Part shown: piece by piece, positions 1 through 8,546 of the stretch
How the letters are laid out: each line of letters begins with the position of its first letter
Position numbering within the stretch: the stretch's first letter is position 1
Assembly (NCBI RefSeq): GCF_001499965.1
Contig: NZ_LQIT01000001.1
Coordinates: 310,001 to 374,000, forward strand
Reading direction: 5' to 3'
From: Mycobacterium sp. GA-2829
Lineage (GTDB): Bacteria; Actinomycetota; Actinomycetes; Mycobacteriales; Mycobacteriaceae
DNA length: 64,000 nt
Program-made: the position numbers and the translations under genes
The notes under the pieces: model-generated
The model's input: the letters and a program-made list of their open reading frames with translations, nothing else
Databases searched by the model: none
Told to the model about the DNA's origin: nothing

Positions 1-739
1 CCTCGAGGCGATCGTGCTGGCGTTCGACGCGATCATGGTCGCCCGCGGTGACCTCGGCGTCGAACTGCCGCTGGAAGAGGTGCCGCTGGTGCAGAAACGC
101 GCCATCCAGATGGCGCGCGAGAACGCCAAACCGGTCATCGTCGCCACGCAGATGCTCGAGTCCATGATCGAGAACTCCCGGCCCACCCGCGCGGAGGCCT
201 CCGACGTCGCCAACGCGGTGCTCGACGGCGCCGACGCGGTGATGCTGTCGGGGGAGACGTCGGTCGGCAAGTACCCGCTCGAGGCGGTGCGCACGATGGC
301 GCGCATCATCACCGCCGTCGAGGAGAACTCCGTCGTCGTCCCGCCGCTGACCCACGTGCCCCGCACCAAGCGCGGCGTGATCTCTTACGCCGCCCGCGAT
401 ATCGGGGAACGGCTGGACGCCAAGGCGCTCGTCGCGTTCACCCAGTCCGGTGACACGGTGCGCCGCCTGGCGCGGTTGCACACCCCGCTGCCGGTGCTGG
501 CGTTCACCGCACTGCCCGAGGTGCGCAGCCAGCTCGCCTTGACCTGGGGCACAGAGACTTTCATCGTGCCGCAGATCGGCACCACCGACGGCATGATCCG
601 GCAGGTCGACAAGTCGCTGCTGGAACTGGGCCGCTACAAGCGCGGCGACCTGGTGGTCATCGTCGCGGGTGCGCCGCCCGGCACAGTAGGCTCCACGAAT
701 CTGATCCACGTGCACCGGATCGGGGAGGACGACGTCTAG
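1..739 (+). CDS. pyk: Pyruvate kinase, C-terminal part (5' end outside window)
   Basis: Last step of glycolysis: phosphoenolpyruvate plus ADP to pyruvate plus ATP, in the cytoplasm. The reading frame is open from the left edge, so the methionine at base 14 is internal. The visible part holds the end of the TIM barrel, with the metal-binding [11 protein letters not shown] segment, the ATQMLESM and [18 protein letters not shown] stretches and the [12 protein letters not shown] loop. The C-terminal domain follows and ends [19 protein letters not shown]. All of these are pyruvate kinase hallmarks. The stop codon runs straight into an AGGAGG that serves the next gene, so pyk and tesB are probably co-transcribed, as in Rv1617-Rv1618. 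Nothing is unusual except the truncation by the window. Confidence 0.96.
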   Translation, partial: LEAIVLAFDAIMVARGDLGVELPLEEVPLVQKRAIQMARENAKPVIVATQMLESMIENSRPTRAEASDVANAVLDGADAVMLSGETSVGKYPLEAVRTMARIITAVEENSVVVPPLTHVPRTKRGVISYAARDIGERLDAKALVAFTQSGDTVRRLARLHTPLPVLAFTALPEVRSQLALTWGTETFIVPQIGTTDGMIRQVDKSLLELGRYKRGDLVVIVAGAPPGTVGSTNLIHVHRIGEDDV

Positions 740-750
740 GAGGACGGGTT

Positions 751-1614
751 TTGAGTTCCAGCGACTTCGAGGAGCTGCTGGCTCTCCTGGACCTCCGCGC
801 GGCGGACGGCGACACGTTCATCGGATCGCATCCGAGCAAGAACCCGGTACGCACGTTCGGCGGCCAGATGATGGCGCAGGCGTTCGTCGCGGCCAGTCGC
901 ACCGTGGATCACCGTATCTCGCCGAGCGCGCTGTCGGCGCACTTCATCAACGGGGGTGACCCGGCCAGGGATCTCGAGTTCCGGGTGACCCGGCTGCGCG
1001 ACGAACGGCGGTTCGCCAACCGCCGGATCGACGTGTGCCAGGGCGACGACCTGTTGACCACGGTGCTGGTGTCCTACATGAACGGTGGCCGCGGCCTCGA
1101 ACACGGCGTCGCCGCGCCCGAGGTCCCCGGACCCGAGGAACTGCCCAAGATCGGTGAACTGCTCCGCGGGTACGAGGACACCGTCCCGCAGTTCGCGAAC
1201 GCGTTGCGCCCCATCGAATGGCGCTACACCAACGACCCGGCGTGGGTGATGCGCGACAAGGGCGGCCGGCTCGACCACAACCGGGTGTGGCTCAAGACCG
1301 AGGGTGCGATGCCCGAGGATCCGGTGCTGCACACCGCGGCGCTGGTCTACTCGTCGGACACCACGGTGCTGGACTCGATCATCACCACCCACGGTCTGTC
1401 GTGGGGATACGACCGTATCTTCGCGGTGACGATGAACCATTCGCTGTGGTTCCACCGCCCGGTGCGCTTCGACGAGTGGGTGCTGTACTCGACGGCCTCA
1501 CCGGCGGCCGCCGAATCCCGCGGGCTGGGCGCCGGTCACTTCTTCGACCGGTCCGGTGCGCTGCTCGCGACGGTCACCTCCGACGCGATCGTGAAGTACT
1601 TCCCCGGCCGTTAG
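751..1614 (+). CDS. tesB: Acyl-CoA thioesterase II, TesB type (Rv1618-like)
   Basis: 287 aa, the usual TesB length; a double hot-dog protein that hydrolyses acyl-CoA to free fatty acid and CoA. The N-terminal half has the FGGQMMAQAFVAA motif, and the C-terminal half has the family block NHSLWFHRPVRFDEWVLY. The start is TTG at 751, chosen because AGGAGG (738-743) sits 7 bases before it and overlaps the pyk stop. Of the E. coli catalytic residues (Asp204, Thr228, Gln278) I can place the Asp (YSSD) and the Thr (VTMNHS). The C-terminal Gln position appears to be Thr (ATVTSDA), so activity may be altered. The gene overlaps the convergent DUF4190 gene by 4 bp at the 3' ends. Confidence 0.9.
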   Translation: MSSSDFEELLALLDLRAADGDTFIGSHPSKNPVRTFGGQMMAQAFVAASRTVDHRISPSALSAHFINGGDPARDLEFRVTRLRDERRFANRRIDVCQGDDLLTTVLVSYMNGGRGLEHGVAAPEVPGPEELPKIGELLRGYEDTVPQFANALRPIEWRYTNDPAWVMRDKGGRLDHNRVWLKTEGAMPEDPVLHTAALVYSSDTTVLDSIITTHGLSWGYDRIFAVTMNHSLWFHRPVRFDEWVLYSTASPAAAESRGLGAGHFFDRSGALLATVTSDAIVKYFPGR

Positions 1615-2126
1615 GGCGACGGCGTCAGCGTCACGCTGAACTGGTCCTCGATCTTGCGCTGGAACTGGTCCTGGCACTGCTGCTGCGCCTCGGTGTCGTT
1701 ACCGGCCTGCTGCAGGCACTCGAACAGATCGCCCGCGCCGACCTCCCGCGCGAACATGACCGTCAGCGCGATCGCGACGATAGACACGATGACCCCGAGT
1801 ACGCCGAGCACGATGCCCGCCATCGCCACACCGCCGTTGGTGGCCTCACCGCGTTTGGCCCGGCCGCGTCCGATGACACCGAGGATCACCGCGACGATGC
1901 CGAGGACGAGGCCGCCGAACACCGACAGCAGGCCGATGATCGCGACGACCAGCGAGGCGATGCCGAGTCCGTTCTTCGGGGCGCTCTGCTGCGGGTAGCC
2001 GTAGCCGTACTGTCCCGGCGGCGGGGGATAGCCGCCCGGGTACGGGCCGTACTGGTACGGCTGCTGCTGCGGCGGGTACGGGGGCGGCGGCGTCGACGGC
2101 GGCGGGGTCTGCTCGGACTCGCTCAT
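1611..2126 (-). CDS. DUF4190 domain membrane protein with Pro/Tyr/Gln-rich N-terminus
   Basis: 171 aa. The first 50 residues are a disordered Pro, Tyr, Gln and Gly tract. Two hydrophobic segments follow (about residues 53-85 and 97-125), separated by a basic loop GRGRAKRGEA, which is the DUF4190 pattern. A C-terminal tail of about 45 residues contains two cysteines (FECLQQ and QQQCQDQF) that could pair outside the membrane. The function is unknown. The gene follows cydC on the same strand after 11 bp. There is no Shine-Dalgarno sequence on the minus strand, but TAACGT (2135-2140) lies 8 bases before the ATG, so a leaderless transcript of its own is possible. Confidence 0.75.
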   Translation of the reverse strand: MSESEQTPPPSTPPPPYPPQQQPYQYGPYPGGYPPPPGQYGYGYPQQSAPKNGLGIASLVVAIIGLLSVFGGLVLGIVAVILGVIGRGRAKRGEATNGGVAMAGIVLGVLGVIVSIVAIALTVMFAREVGAGDLFECLQQAGNDTEAQQQCQDQFQRKIEDQFSVTLTPSP

Positions 2127-2137
2127 AGGAGGTGACG

Positions 2138-3628
2138 TTACCCGGTGGCGGCCAGATTCAGGCGTAGACAGTCAACGTCGTCGCCGGGCAGGTGGTGGGT
2201 GGCCACCACGACGGTGCGGTCGGCGGGGAAAAGCGCACCGGGAGTGAGGAGTTCGGTGAGCATGCGGGCGCCGTCGGCGGCGTCGAGGTGTTCGGTCGGC
2301 TCGTCGAGCAGGACGACAGGGAACGCCGAGACGAGCGCGCGGGCCAGCAGCAGCCTCCTGCGCTGACCGGCCGACACCGCCGCGGCGCCCCCGACGAGCA
2401 TCGTCGACAACCCGTGGGGCAGTTCGTCGAGCCACCGTCCCAGCCCGACCGCGGCGAGTGCGCGGCGCAGTTCGTCGTCGTCGGCGTCGCCGCGGGCGAC
2501 CAGCAGGTTGTCCCGGACCGTCGTGGAGAACAGATGGGCGTCCTCGGCGAAAAACGCCCGCTCGTCGTCGTTCTGGGCCATGGCCATCAGCAGTGTGGTC
2601 TTACCCGATCCGCTCGGCCCGGTCACGGCCAGCCGGTCACCGGGGTACAGCGGTACCGGTGTGGCGACGGGTCGGCGCCGGTCCTGCGGCGCCGGACGGG
2701 TCAGGTCGACCAATCGGCGCGCGGCGATCCGCGACCGCGTCAGCTGTACCGCCGCGGCGGGCAGCGCCGCCGTCGCCTCGAACGCCGACAGCGGCAGCAG
2801 CATCAGGATCGCCAGCGTCGTCGGCGCCACCGCACCGGACAGCGCGATGCCCGCGACCACCGCGCCCACCACGCTCACCCCGGTCGCCAGCCCGGGGACG
2901 GCGCCCGCCAGCGCCGCGGGAGCCGACGCGCGATCGGCAGCCTCCCCCCAATCCCGCTGCCGCCTTTGCGCTTCGGCGACGACGCCGGCCAGCCGACCGC
3001 TCACCCGCAGTTCGGCGGCGTGGTCGAGCGCGAGCATCGCCGCGACGTCACGGTCGGCGTGGTGGCCCGCCGCGGCGGTCTCGGCCGCGGTGACCGCCCG
3101 TGCGGCCATCGCGGGCGCGGCGACCCCGGCCACCGCCAGGCAGACCGCGAGCATCAACGCCGCGGCCGGGGAGATCACCGCGAGCACCCCCACCGCGGCG
3201 ACCGACAGCACCGCGGCCACCGCGATCGGCAGCAGTGCGCGGACGATGACGTCGGCGAGATCGTCGACCGACGCACCGACACGGGCGACGAGCTCGCCGC
3301 CGGGCAGCCGCATCGACACCTCCTGTGGCGCCTCGGCGAGCGCGCGGTACAACCCGGTGCGGGCCTCACCGGCGGCGCGCAACGCGGTGTCGTGCGCGGC
3401 GAGCCGCTGGCAGTAGCCGAGGATGCCGCGCGAGATACCCAGCGCCCGCACCGCGACCGCGGCCACGCTCAGGTCGAGCACCGGTGGCATCTGCCAGGCG
3501 CGGGTGATCAGCCACGCGGCCACACCGGCCAGCGCCAGCGCACTGCCCAACGACAACACGCCGACGACGACCGCGAGGACGAACCGGCCCATGCGGGGCC
3601 GCAGCAGGTCACCGAACAAGGAGCTCAC
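2138..3628 (-). CDS. cydC: Thiol reductant/heme ABC exporter subunit CydC
   Basis: 496 aa from the GTG at 3628; the frame is open further upstream but that part lies inside cydD. It is half of the CydDC heterodimeric inner-membrane ABC exporter needed to assemble cytochrome bd. Glutathione/cysteine export, and more recently heme handling, have been proposed for the E. coli complex. About six membrane segments precede an ATPase domain with Walker A GPSGSGKTT, signature VSAGQRRRL (Ala in place of the usual Gly in SGGQ) and Walker B VVLLDEPTEHLD. The start overlaps the end of cydD by 20 bp, which suggests translational coupling. Last gene of cydABDC. Confidence 0.93.
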   Translation of the reverse strand: MSSLFGDLLRPRMGRFVLAVVVGVLSLGSALALAGVAAWLITRAWQMPPVLDLSVAAVAVRALGISRGILGYCQRLAAHDTALRAAGEARTGLYRALAEAPQEVSMRLPGGELVARVGASVDDLADVIVRALLPIAVAAVLSVAAVGVLAVISPAAALMLAVCLAVAGVAAPAMAARAVTAAETAAAGHHADRDVAAMLALDHAAELRVSGRLAGVVAEAQRRQRDWGEAADRASAPAALAGAVPGLATGVSVVGAVVAGIALSGAVAPTTLAILMLLPLSAFEATAALPAAAVQLTRSRIAARRLVDLTRPAPQDRRRPVATPVPLYPGDRLAVTGPSGSGKTTLLMAMAQNDDERAFFAEDAHLFSTTVRDNLLVARGDADDDELRRALAAVGLGRWLDELPHGLSTMLVGGAAAVSAGQRRRLLLARALVSAFPVVLLDEPTEHLDAADGARMLTELLTPGALFPADRTVVVATHHLPGDDVDCLRLNLAATG

Positions 3629-5198
3629 CCCCCATGCGTACGACGTCGTGGCCTGCGGCCAGCACGGTGTCGCGGTGCCCGACCACCAGCACCGTCGCCC
3701 CGGCACGCGCGCGGGCGGTGATTGCCGACAGCACCCGGGCCTCCAGCGCGGCGTCGAGGTGGGCGGTCGGCTCGTCGAGCAGCAGCACCGCGGCCTCCGA
3801 GCCCAGCACCCGGGCCAGCCCGAGACGCTGCCGCTGGCCGAGCGACAACCCCACCCCGTCGCGGCCCAGGACGGTGTCCAGGCCGTCGGGCAGCCCGCGC
3901 AGCACCTCGTCGAAACCGGCGTCCGCGCAGGCGGTGTCGAGGTCGGCCAGCGGGCCGAACAGTTCGAGGTTGGCGCGGACGGTGCCCGGAATCAGCACCG
4001 GCCGGTGCGGCAGCCACGCGATCTGAGACCACCAGTCGGGTAGTGCGAGGTCGCCGACGTCGACCCCGTCGACGGTGACCCGGCCGGTCCGTGGTGCGTC
4101 GAGGCCCAGGATGGTCTGCAGCAGTGTGGACTTTCCGCAGCCGTTGGGTCCGGTCAACACCGTCACCCGCCCCGGCCGCAGATCGGCAGCGACCTCGTCG
4201 ATGTGGATGACCGCACCGCGCGCGGTGACCGCCCGGCTGCCCGAGCGGATCCCGGTGTCCGATTCCAGGAGTGCGAACGCCCGGTCGGCGGCGGCCTTGC
4301 CGTCCTGGGCGGCGTGAAACTCCACGCCCACGCGGCGCAACGGCCAGAACGCCTCGGGTGCCAGCAGCAGCGCCGCCAGGCCGGTGAACAGCGTCATCTC
4401 CCCGAACACCAACCGCAGCCCCACACTGACCGCGACCAGCGCGACGCCCAGCGTCGCCAGCAGTTCCAGCACGAGCGCGGACAGGAACGCCACCCGCAGC
4501 GTCGCCATCGCCGAACGCCGGTGCGCGGCAGACAGTTCCGCGATGCGCTGCGCGGATCCGGCGGCGCGGCCCAGCGCGGCCAGCGTGGGGATACCGGCGA
4601 CGAGGTCGAGCAGCCGGGACTGCAGCGTCGTCATCGCCGCCAACGCGGCCGCCGACCGATCCCGGGTGACCAGCCCGATGAGGATCATGAAGATCGGGAT
4701 CAGCGGCAGCGCGATCACCACGATGGCCGCCGAGCGCCAGTCCACCACCGCGATCGCCAGAACCGCTGCGGGCGTGAGGATTCCGGCGAGGAACACGGCG
4801 GGCAGGTATCCGGTGAAGAACGGGCGCAGGCCGTCGAGGCCGCGGGTGACGACGGTCGCGGCGTCCTCCCGCACCGCCGCCAGCCGGCGCGGCGGCAGCG
4901 CGGTCACCGTCTGCAGGACGTTCGCCGACAACTCGGCGATCACCGCGGTGGCGCCCCGCTGCGACAACCGGCCCTGCAGCCACTGGGCCGCGAAGCGTAG
5001 CGTCCACAGCGCCGCCAGCAGCGCGAGCATCGGGTACCAGGCCGCGAGTGTCCGTGTGGCCGGATCGGTGATCACCCCGGCGACCACCCACGCCAGCGTG
5101 ACCGCCGAGGCGATGGTGGCCGCGCTGATCACCACCCCGCAGGCCACCGACGCGGCGAGGAACCGCCGCATCGCCGGTGACCCGCGCCAGAGGTTCAC
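3609..5198 (-). CDS. cydD: Thiol reductant/heme ABC exporter subunit CydD
   Basis: 529 aa, the partner of CydC in the cytochrome-bd assembly exporter. The start is GTG at 5198, whose last two bases fall in the TGA of cydB (a 4-bp GTGA overlap). Codons further upstream are in frame but lie within cydB. The membrane part spans roughly residues 10-290. The ATPase part shows Walker A GPNGCGKST, signature LSLGQRQRL and Walker B VLLLDEPTAHLD. The Cys in the P-loop and the LSLGQ signature are visible departures from the ABC consensus but are common in CydD. Co-translated with cydB and cydC. Confidence 0.93.
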   Translation of the reverse strand: MNLWRGSPAMRRFLAASVACGVVISAATIASAVTLAWVVAGVITDPATRTLAAWYPMLALLAALWTLRFAAQWLQGRLSQRGATAVIAELSANVLQTVTALPPRRLAAVREDAATVVTRGLDGLRPFFTGYLPAVFLAGILTPAAVLAIAVVDWRSAAIVVIALPLIPIFMILIGLVTRDRSAAALAAMTTLQSRLLDLVAGIPTLAALGRAAGSAQRIAELSAAHRRSAMATLRVAFLSALVLELLATLGVALVAVSVGLRLVFGEMTLFTGLAALLLAPEAFWPLRRVGVEFHAAQDGKAAADRAFALLESDTGIRSGSRAVTARGAVIHIDEVAADLRPGRVTVLTGPNGCGKSTLLQTILGLDAPRTGRVTVDGVDVGDLALPDWWSQIAWLPHRPVLIPGTVRANLELFGPLADLDTACADAGFDEVLRGLPDGLDTVLGRDGVGLSLGQRQRLGLARVLGSEAAVLLLDEPTAHLDAALEARVLSAITARARAGATVLVVGHRDTVLAAGHDVVRMGGELLVR

Positions 5199-6247
5199 AC
5201 CGGCCGCCGCAGGAGCCCGGTCGGCGCGGGGATGCGTTCGGCGGAGATCCGCTTGCTGAACACCCAGTACGTCCAACCCTGGTATGCGATCACCAGCGGC
5301 GCGAAGATCAGCGCCGCCCAGCTCATGATCGTCAGCGTGTACGGCGAGGACGACGCGTTCTGGATCGTCAGACCCCACTCGGGGTTCAGCGTCGACGGGA
5401 TCAGCTCGGGGTAGAGCGATCCGAACAGCAGCGTCACCACCGCCGCGACCACGACCGCGGTGTAGGTGAACGCCCAACCCTCCCCGGCGCGGCTCCACAC
5501 CCGCACCACCGCGGCCAGCTGCGCGACGACCGCGACGCCCAGTACCCACCACGTCCAGCTCTTGCCGTAGGACAGCTGGGTCCACACGCCGAACCCGGCG
5601 ACGAGCACGGTGACGGGCAGGGCCAGCGCCCCGGCGAACCGGAGGGCGTCATCCCGAACGGCCCCTTCGGTTTTCAGCGCCGTAAACACCGCGCCGTGCA
5701 GCAGGAACAGGCCGCAGGTGGCCGCCCCGCCGAGCAGGGTGTAGGCGTTGAGCAGATCGCCGAACGTCAGGTGGATCTGTTTGTCGGCGTCGACCGGCAG
5801 ACCGCGCACCAGCGCGGCGAACGCCACCCCCCACAGCACGGCGGGCACCCACGAGCCGACCGCGATCCCGAGGTCGGCCCAGCGCCGCCAGCCCGGATCG
5901 TCGATCTTGCCGCGCCATTCGATCGCCACCACGCGCAGGATCATCGCGAACAGGATCGCCAGCAGCGGCAGGTACAGCCCGGAGAACATGGTGGCGTACA
6001 TGTCGGGGAACGCCGCGAACATCGCCCCGCCCGCGGTGATGAGCCAGACCTCGTTACCGTCCCAGACCGGGCCGATCGTGTTGAGCGCGGTGCGCCGGTG
6101 CATCTCGGCGGCATCCTCGCCGCGGTCGCGGGCGGCTCGGCCGAAGAAGCTCATCAGCATCCCGACCCCGAAGTCGAAACCCTCGAGGACGAAGAAGCCG
6201 AGGAATAGCACGGCCAGCAGGATGAACCAGAGTTCCTGGAGTCCCAT
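5195..6247 (-). CDS. cydB: Cytochrome bd oxidase subunit II
   Basis: 350 aa. CydB pairs with CydA in the cytoplasmic membrane to form the bd-type menaquinol oxidase used under low oxygen or when the bcc-aa3 branch is blocked. The sequence starts MGLQELWFILLAVLFLGFF, continues with the conserved EGFDFGVGMLMSFFGR motif and WDGNEVWLITAGGAMFAAFP, and has about eight to nine hydrophobic segments. It lies 14 bp downstream of cydA and overlaps cydD, so it is the middle of one transcription unit. Confidence 0.96.
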   Translation of the reverse strand: MGLQELWFILLAVLFLGFFVLEGFDFGVGMLMSFFGRAARDRGEDAAEMHRRTALNTIGPVWDGNEVWLITAGGAMFAAFPDMYATMFSGLYLPLLAILFAMILRVVAIEWRGKIDDPGWRRWADLGIAVGSWVPAVLWGVAFAALVRGLPVDADKQIHLTFGDLLNAYTLLGGAATCGLFLLHGAVFTALKTEGAVRDDALRFAGALALPVTVLVAGFGVWTQLSYGKSWTWWVLGVAVVAQLAAVVRVWSRAGEGWAFTYTAVVVAAVVTLLFGSLYPELIPSTLNPEWGLTIQNASSSPYTLTIMSWAALIFAPLVIAYQGWTYWVFSKRISAERIPAPTGLLRRPV

Positions 6248-6261
6248 CGTCGGTCATCCCC

Positions 6262-7731
6262 TCAGTACGCGAAGGACAGCGGTGCGACCTCGTCGTCACC
6301 GGGTGGAGCGGGGGGAGTGGGTTCGCAGTCGTGGTCCTGCGGGCCCTCGGCGACATAGCGCCGCAGCAGCCAGAACCAGACGACGGCGAGCACGCCGTAG
6401 ACCAGCGTCAGGGTCACCAGCGAGGTGACGACCATGCCGACCGCGTGCCCGGACACCCCGTCCGCGACGGTGAGGCGGATGCTCTCGTCACCGTCGAGGT
6501 TGGGTACCACCACCCACGGTTGCCTGCCCATCTCGGTGAACACCCATCCGGCGCTGTTGGCGAGGAACGGGGTCGGCAGGGTCAGCAGCGCGAAGCGGGC
6601 CAGCCAGCGCTGGTCGGCGACGCGCCCACGGCGGGTCAGCCACAGCGCCGCCAGCGCGAACAGCACCGGCACCGCCATGAACCCGATCATCGCGCGGAAC
6701 GACCAGTAGGTGACGAACAGATTGGGCCGGTAGTCGCCGGGGCCGAACCGCTGCTCGTACTGCGCCTGCAGATCCTGCACACCCTCGAGGTGCACACCGC
6801 TGACCTTGCCCTCGGCCAGGAACGGCAGCACGTAGGGCACGTCGATGAGGTGCACGACGCTGTCGCAGTTGTTGTGCGTGCCGACGGTCAGCACCGAGAA
6901 CTGCGGGTCGGTCGCGCTGTGGCACAACGACTCTGCGGACGCCATCTTCATCGGCTGCTGTTCGAACATGAGCTTGCCCTGCACGTCCCCGGTGAGGAAC
7001 AGCGCGCCCGCGGAGGCGATCGCGACCACGCAGCCGAGGATGGTGGCCGGCCGGAACAACGCGGCCGCGGTGTGCTTCTCGGCCGGCGTCTGCGCGCGGC
7101 GGTGTGCCCGCACCATCCACCATGCGCACACGCACGCGACGAACGTGCCCGCGGTCAGGAACGCCCCGGCGACCGCGTGGCTGAATGCGGCGAGTGCGGT
7201 GTTGTTGGTGAACAGCGCGACGATGCTGGTGAGTTCGGCCCGGCCGGTCTCCGGGTTGAACCGCGCGCCCACCGGATGCTGCATGAACGAGTTCGCCGCG
7301 ATGATGAAGAACGCCGACAGATTGACCGCGATCGCGACGATCCAGATGCACGCGAGGTGCACGAGCCGGGGCAGGCGCGTCCAACCGAAGATCCACAGCC
7401 CGATGAAGGTGGACTCGAAGAAGAACGCGGCGAGGCCCTCCATCGCCAGCGGGGCGCCGAACACGTCGCCGACGAAGCGGGAGTACTCGCTCCAGTTCAT
7501 GCCGAACTGGAATTCCTGCACGATCCCGGTCGCGACGCCGATCGCGAAGTTGATCAGGAACAGCTTGCCGAAGAACCGGGTCAGGCGGTACCAGATTGGG
7601 TTGTCGGTGACCACCCACACCGTCTGCATGACCGCGATCAGCGGCGCGAGGCCGATGGTCAGCGGAACGAAGATGAAGTGGTAGACGGTGGTGATTCCGA
7701 ACTGCCACCGTGACACGTCCAAGGCGTCCAT
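6262..7731 (-). CDS. cydA: Cytochrome bd oxidase subunit I
   Basis: 489 aa. This is the heme- and quinol-binding subunit of cytochrome bd. Ligands expected from E. coli CydA are present: His18 and His185 as heme ligands, Met401 within TEMGRQPW, the glutamates Glu98 and Glu106 of the proton/heme path, and Lys252 and Glu257 in GDVQGKLMFEQQP for quinol. The Q-loop is the short form usual in actinobacteria. The gene heads cydABDC. The 79-bp gap before it contains an inverted repeat CTACAC-N14-GTGTAG that is a candidate regulatory site. Confidence 0.97.
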   Translation of the reverse strand: MDALDVSRWQFGITTVYHFIFVPLTIGLAPLIAVMQTVWVVTDNPIWYRLTRFFGKLFLINFAIGVATGIVQEFQFGMNWSEYSRFVGDVFGAPLAMEGLAAFFFESTFIGLWIFGWTRLPRLVHLACIWIVAIAVNLSAFFIIAANSFMQHPVGARFNPETGRAELTSIVALFTNNTALAAFSHAVAGAFLTAGTFVACVCAWWMVRAHRRAQTPAEKHTAAALFRPATILGCVVAIASAGALFLTGDVQGKLMFEQQPMKMASAESLCHSATDPQFSVLTVGTHNNCDSVVHLIDVPYVLPFLAEGKVSGVHLEGVQDLQAQYEQRFGPGDYRPNLFVTYWSFRAMIGFMAVPVLFALAALWLTRRGRVADQRWLARFALLTLPTPFLANSAGWVFTEMGRQPWVVVPNLDGDESIRLTVADGVSGHAVGMVVTSLVTLTLVYGVLAVVWFWLLRRYVAEGPQDHDCEPTPPAPPGDDEVAPLSFAY

Positions 7732-7751
7732 CTGACCAACTCTCGAGTGCG

Positions 7752-7777
7752 CTACACCTGTCTACGACGAAGTGTAG
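7752..7777 (-). promoter_or_regulatory. Inverted repeat in the cydA promoter region
   Basis: CTACAC (7752-7757) and GTGTAG (7772-7777) form a perfect 6-bp dyad with a 14-bp spacer in the short gap before cydA. On the minus strand the sequence TACACT at the upstream arm could act as a -10 hexamer (TAnnnT), placing the dyad over the transcription start. I looked for a CRP site (TGTGA-N6-TCACA), which is known at mycobacterial cydAB, and did not find one here. Confidence 0.3.
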
Positions 7778-7810
7778 TAGTGCCGAGAGCCGTTGGAGCA
7801 GGGACTTTGG

Positions 7811-8371
7811 TCACTCTTTGAGGGCGGCGGACTCCTTGCGGATCCGGATGCCCGCGATCACCTCGGTGATGCCGATGACGACGAGGATGACGCCGGTGAC
7901 CTGGGTGAGGGCGACGAGACCTTCCAGCGGCGCGACGAACATGATGAGTCCGGCGATGACGCTGAGGACGCCGACGATGATCTCCCAGATCCGCCCCGGC
8001 AGCGACTTGTCGCCGAACGCCGACATCGCGGTGGCGACGCCGCGGAAGATGAAGCCGACGCCGATCCAGATCGCCAGCAGGTCGATCGATTCGGAGAGGT
8101 TGAGGAAGCACAGCACCGCGAGGACGACGGCGGCGGCGCCGCCGATGAACAGCAGTGCCCGCGAACCGAACGACGACCGCAGGCTGAACGCGAGGACGAG
8201 CTGCGCGATGCCCGTCACGAGCAGGTAGGCGCCGAAGAAGATCGCGGTCACCAGGATGGCCGCGCCGGGGCGCAGGAAGATGAGCACACCGAGCAGCACC
8301 GCGAGCACGCCGGATACCACCGTGTAGAGCCACAGATTCCGCAACATGCTTGGGGCAGCGGTATTTTGCAT
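7811..8371 (-). CDS. HdeD-family (DUF308) membrane protein, Rv1624c-like
   Basis: 186 aa with about six regularly spaced hydrophobic helices, such as YTVVSGVLAVLLGVLIFLRP, each ending in short Gly/Pro or charged turns. This is the repeated two-helix pattern of the HdeD/DUF308 family, named from an E. coli acid-resistance protein; its biochemical role is unknown. Position immediately upstream of cydA on the same strand matches Rv1624c. It could be read into the cyd operon or be separate, since 79 bp with a dyad lie between. The start is ATG at 8371; no strong ribosome binding site is seen. Confidence 0.8.
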   Translation of the reverse strand: MQNTAAPSMLRNLWLYTVVSGVLAVLLGVLIFLRPGAAILVTAIFFGAYLLVTGIAQLVLAFSLRSSFGSRALLFIGGAAAVVLAVLCFLNLSESIDLLAIWIGVGFIFRGVATAMSAFGDKSLPGRIWEIIVGVLSVIAGLIMFVAPLEGLVALTQVTGVILVVIGITEVIAGIRIRKESAALKE

Positions 8372-8444
8372 GCGCGCAGTGTGGCACGGCCCCGAGTGCC
8401 GGATGCCGATTTTGCGCAGTACCGCTGTGATGTCGGTGCCGGGT

Positions 8445-8459
8445 CGTTAATGTTCCGTT
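8445..8459 (+). promoter_or_regulatory. 15-base element also found before the universal stress gene
   Basis: CGTTAATGTTCCGTT lies in the 175-bp divergent gap between the HdeD gene and the amino-acid transporter gene, about 87 bases before the GTG at 8547. The same 15 bases occur at 56279-56293 before the universal stress protein gene. Here it continues to GTTAC, so the element reads GTTAA-N6-GTTAC, two direct half-sites 11 bp apart, a layout used by OmpR-type response regulators such as MtrA or GlnR. The regulator is not known. Confidence 0.3.
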
Positions 8460-8546
8460 ACCGGAAGTGCATGAGGCGACCGCAATGGTTAACGTCTTCG
8501 GTTCGACAGGCCGGGGACCAGCCCGAGGCAAGAGGAAGAGGCAACT

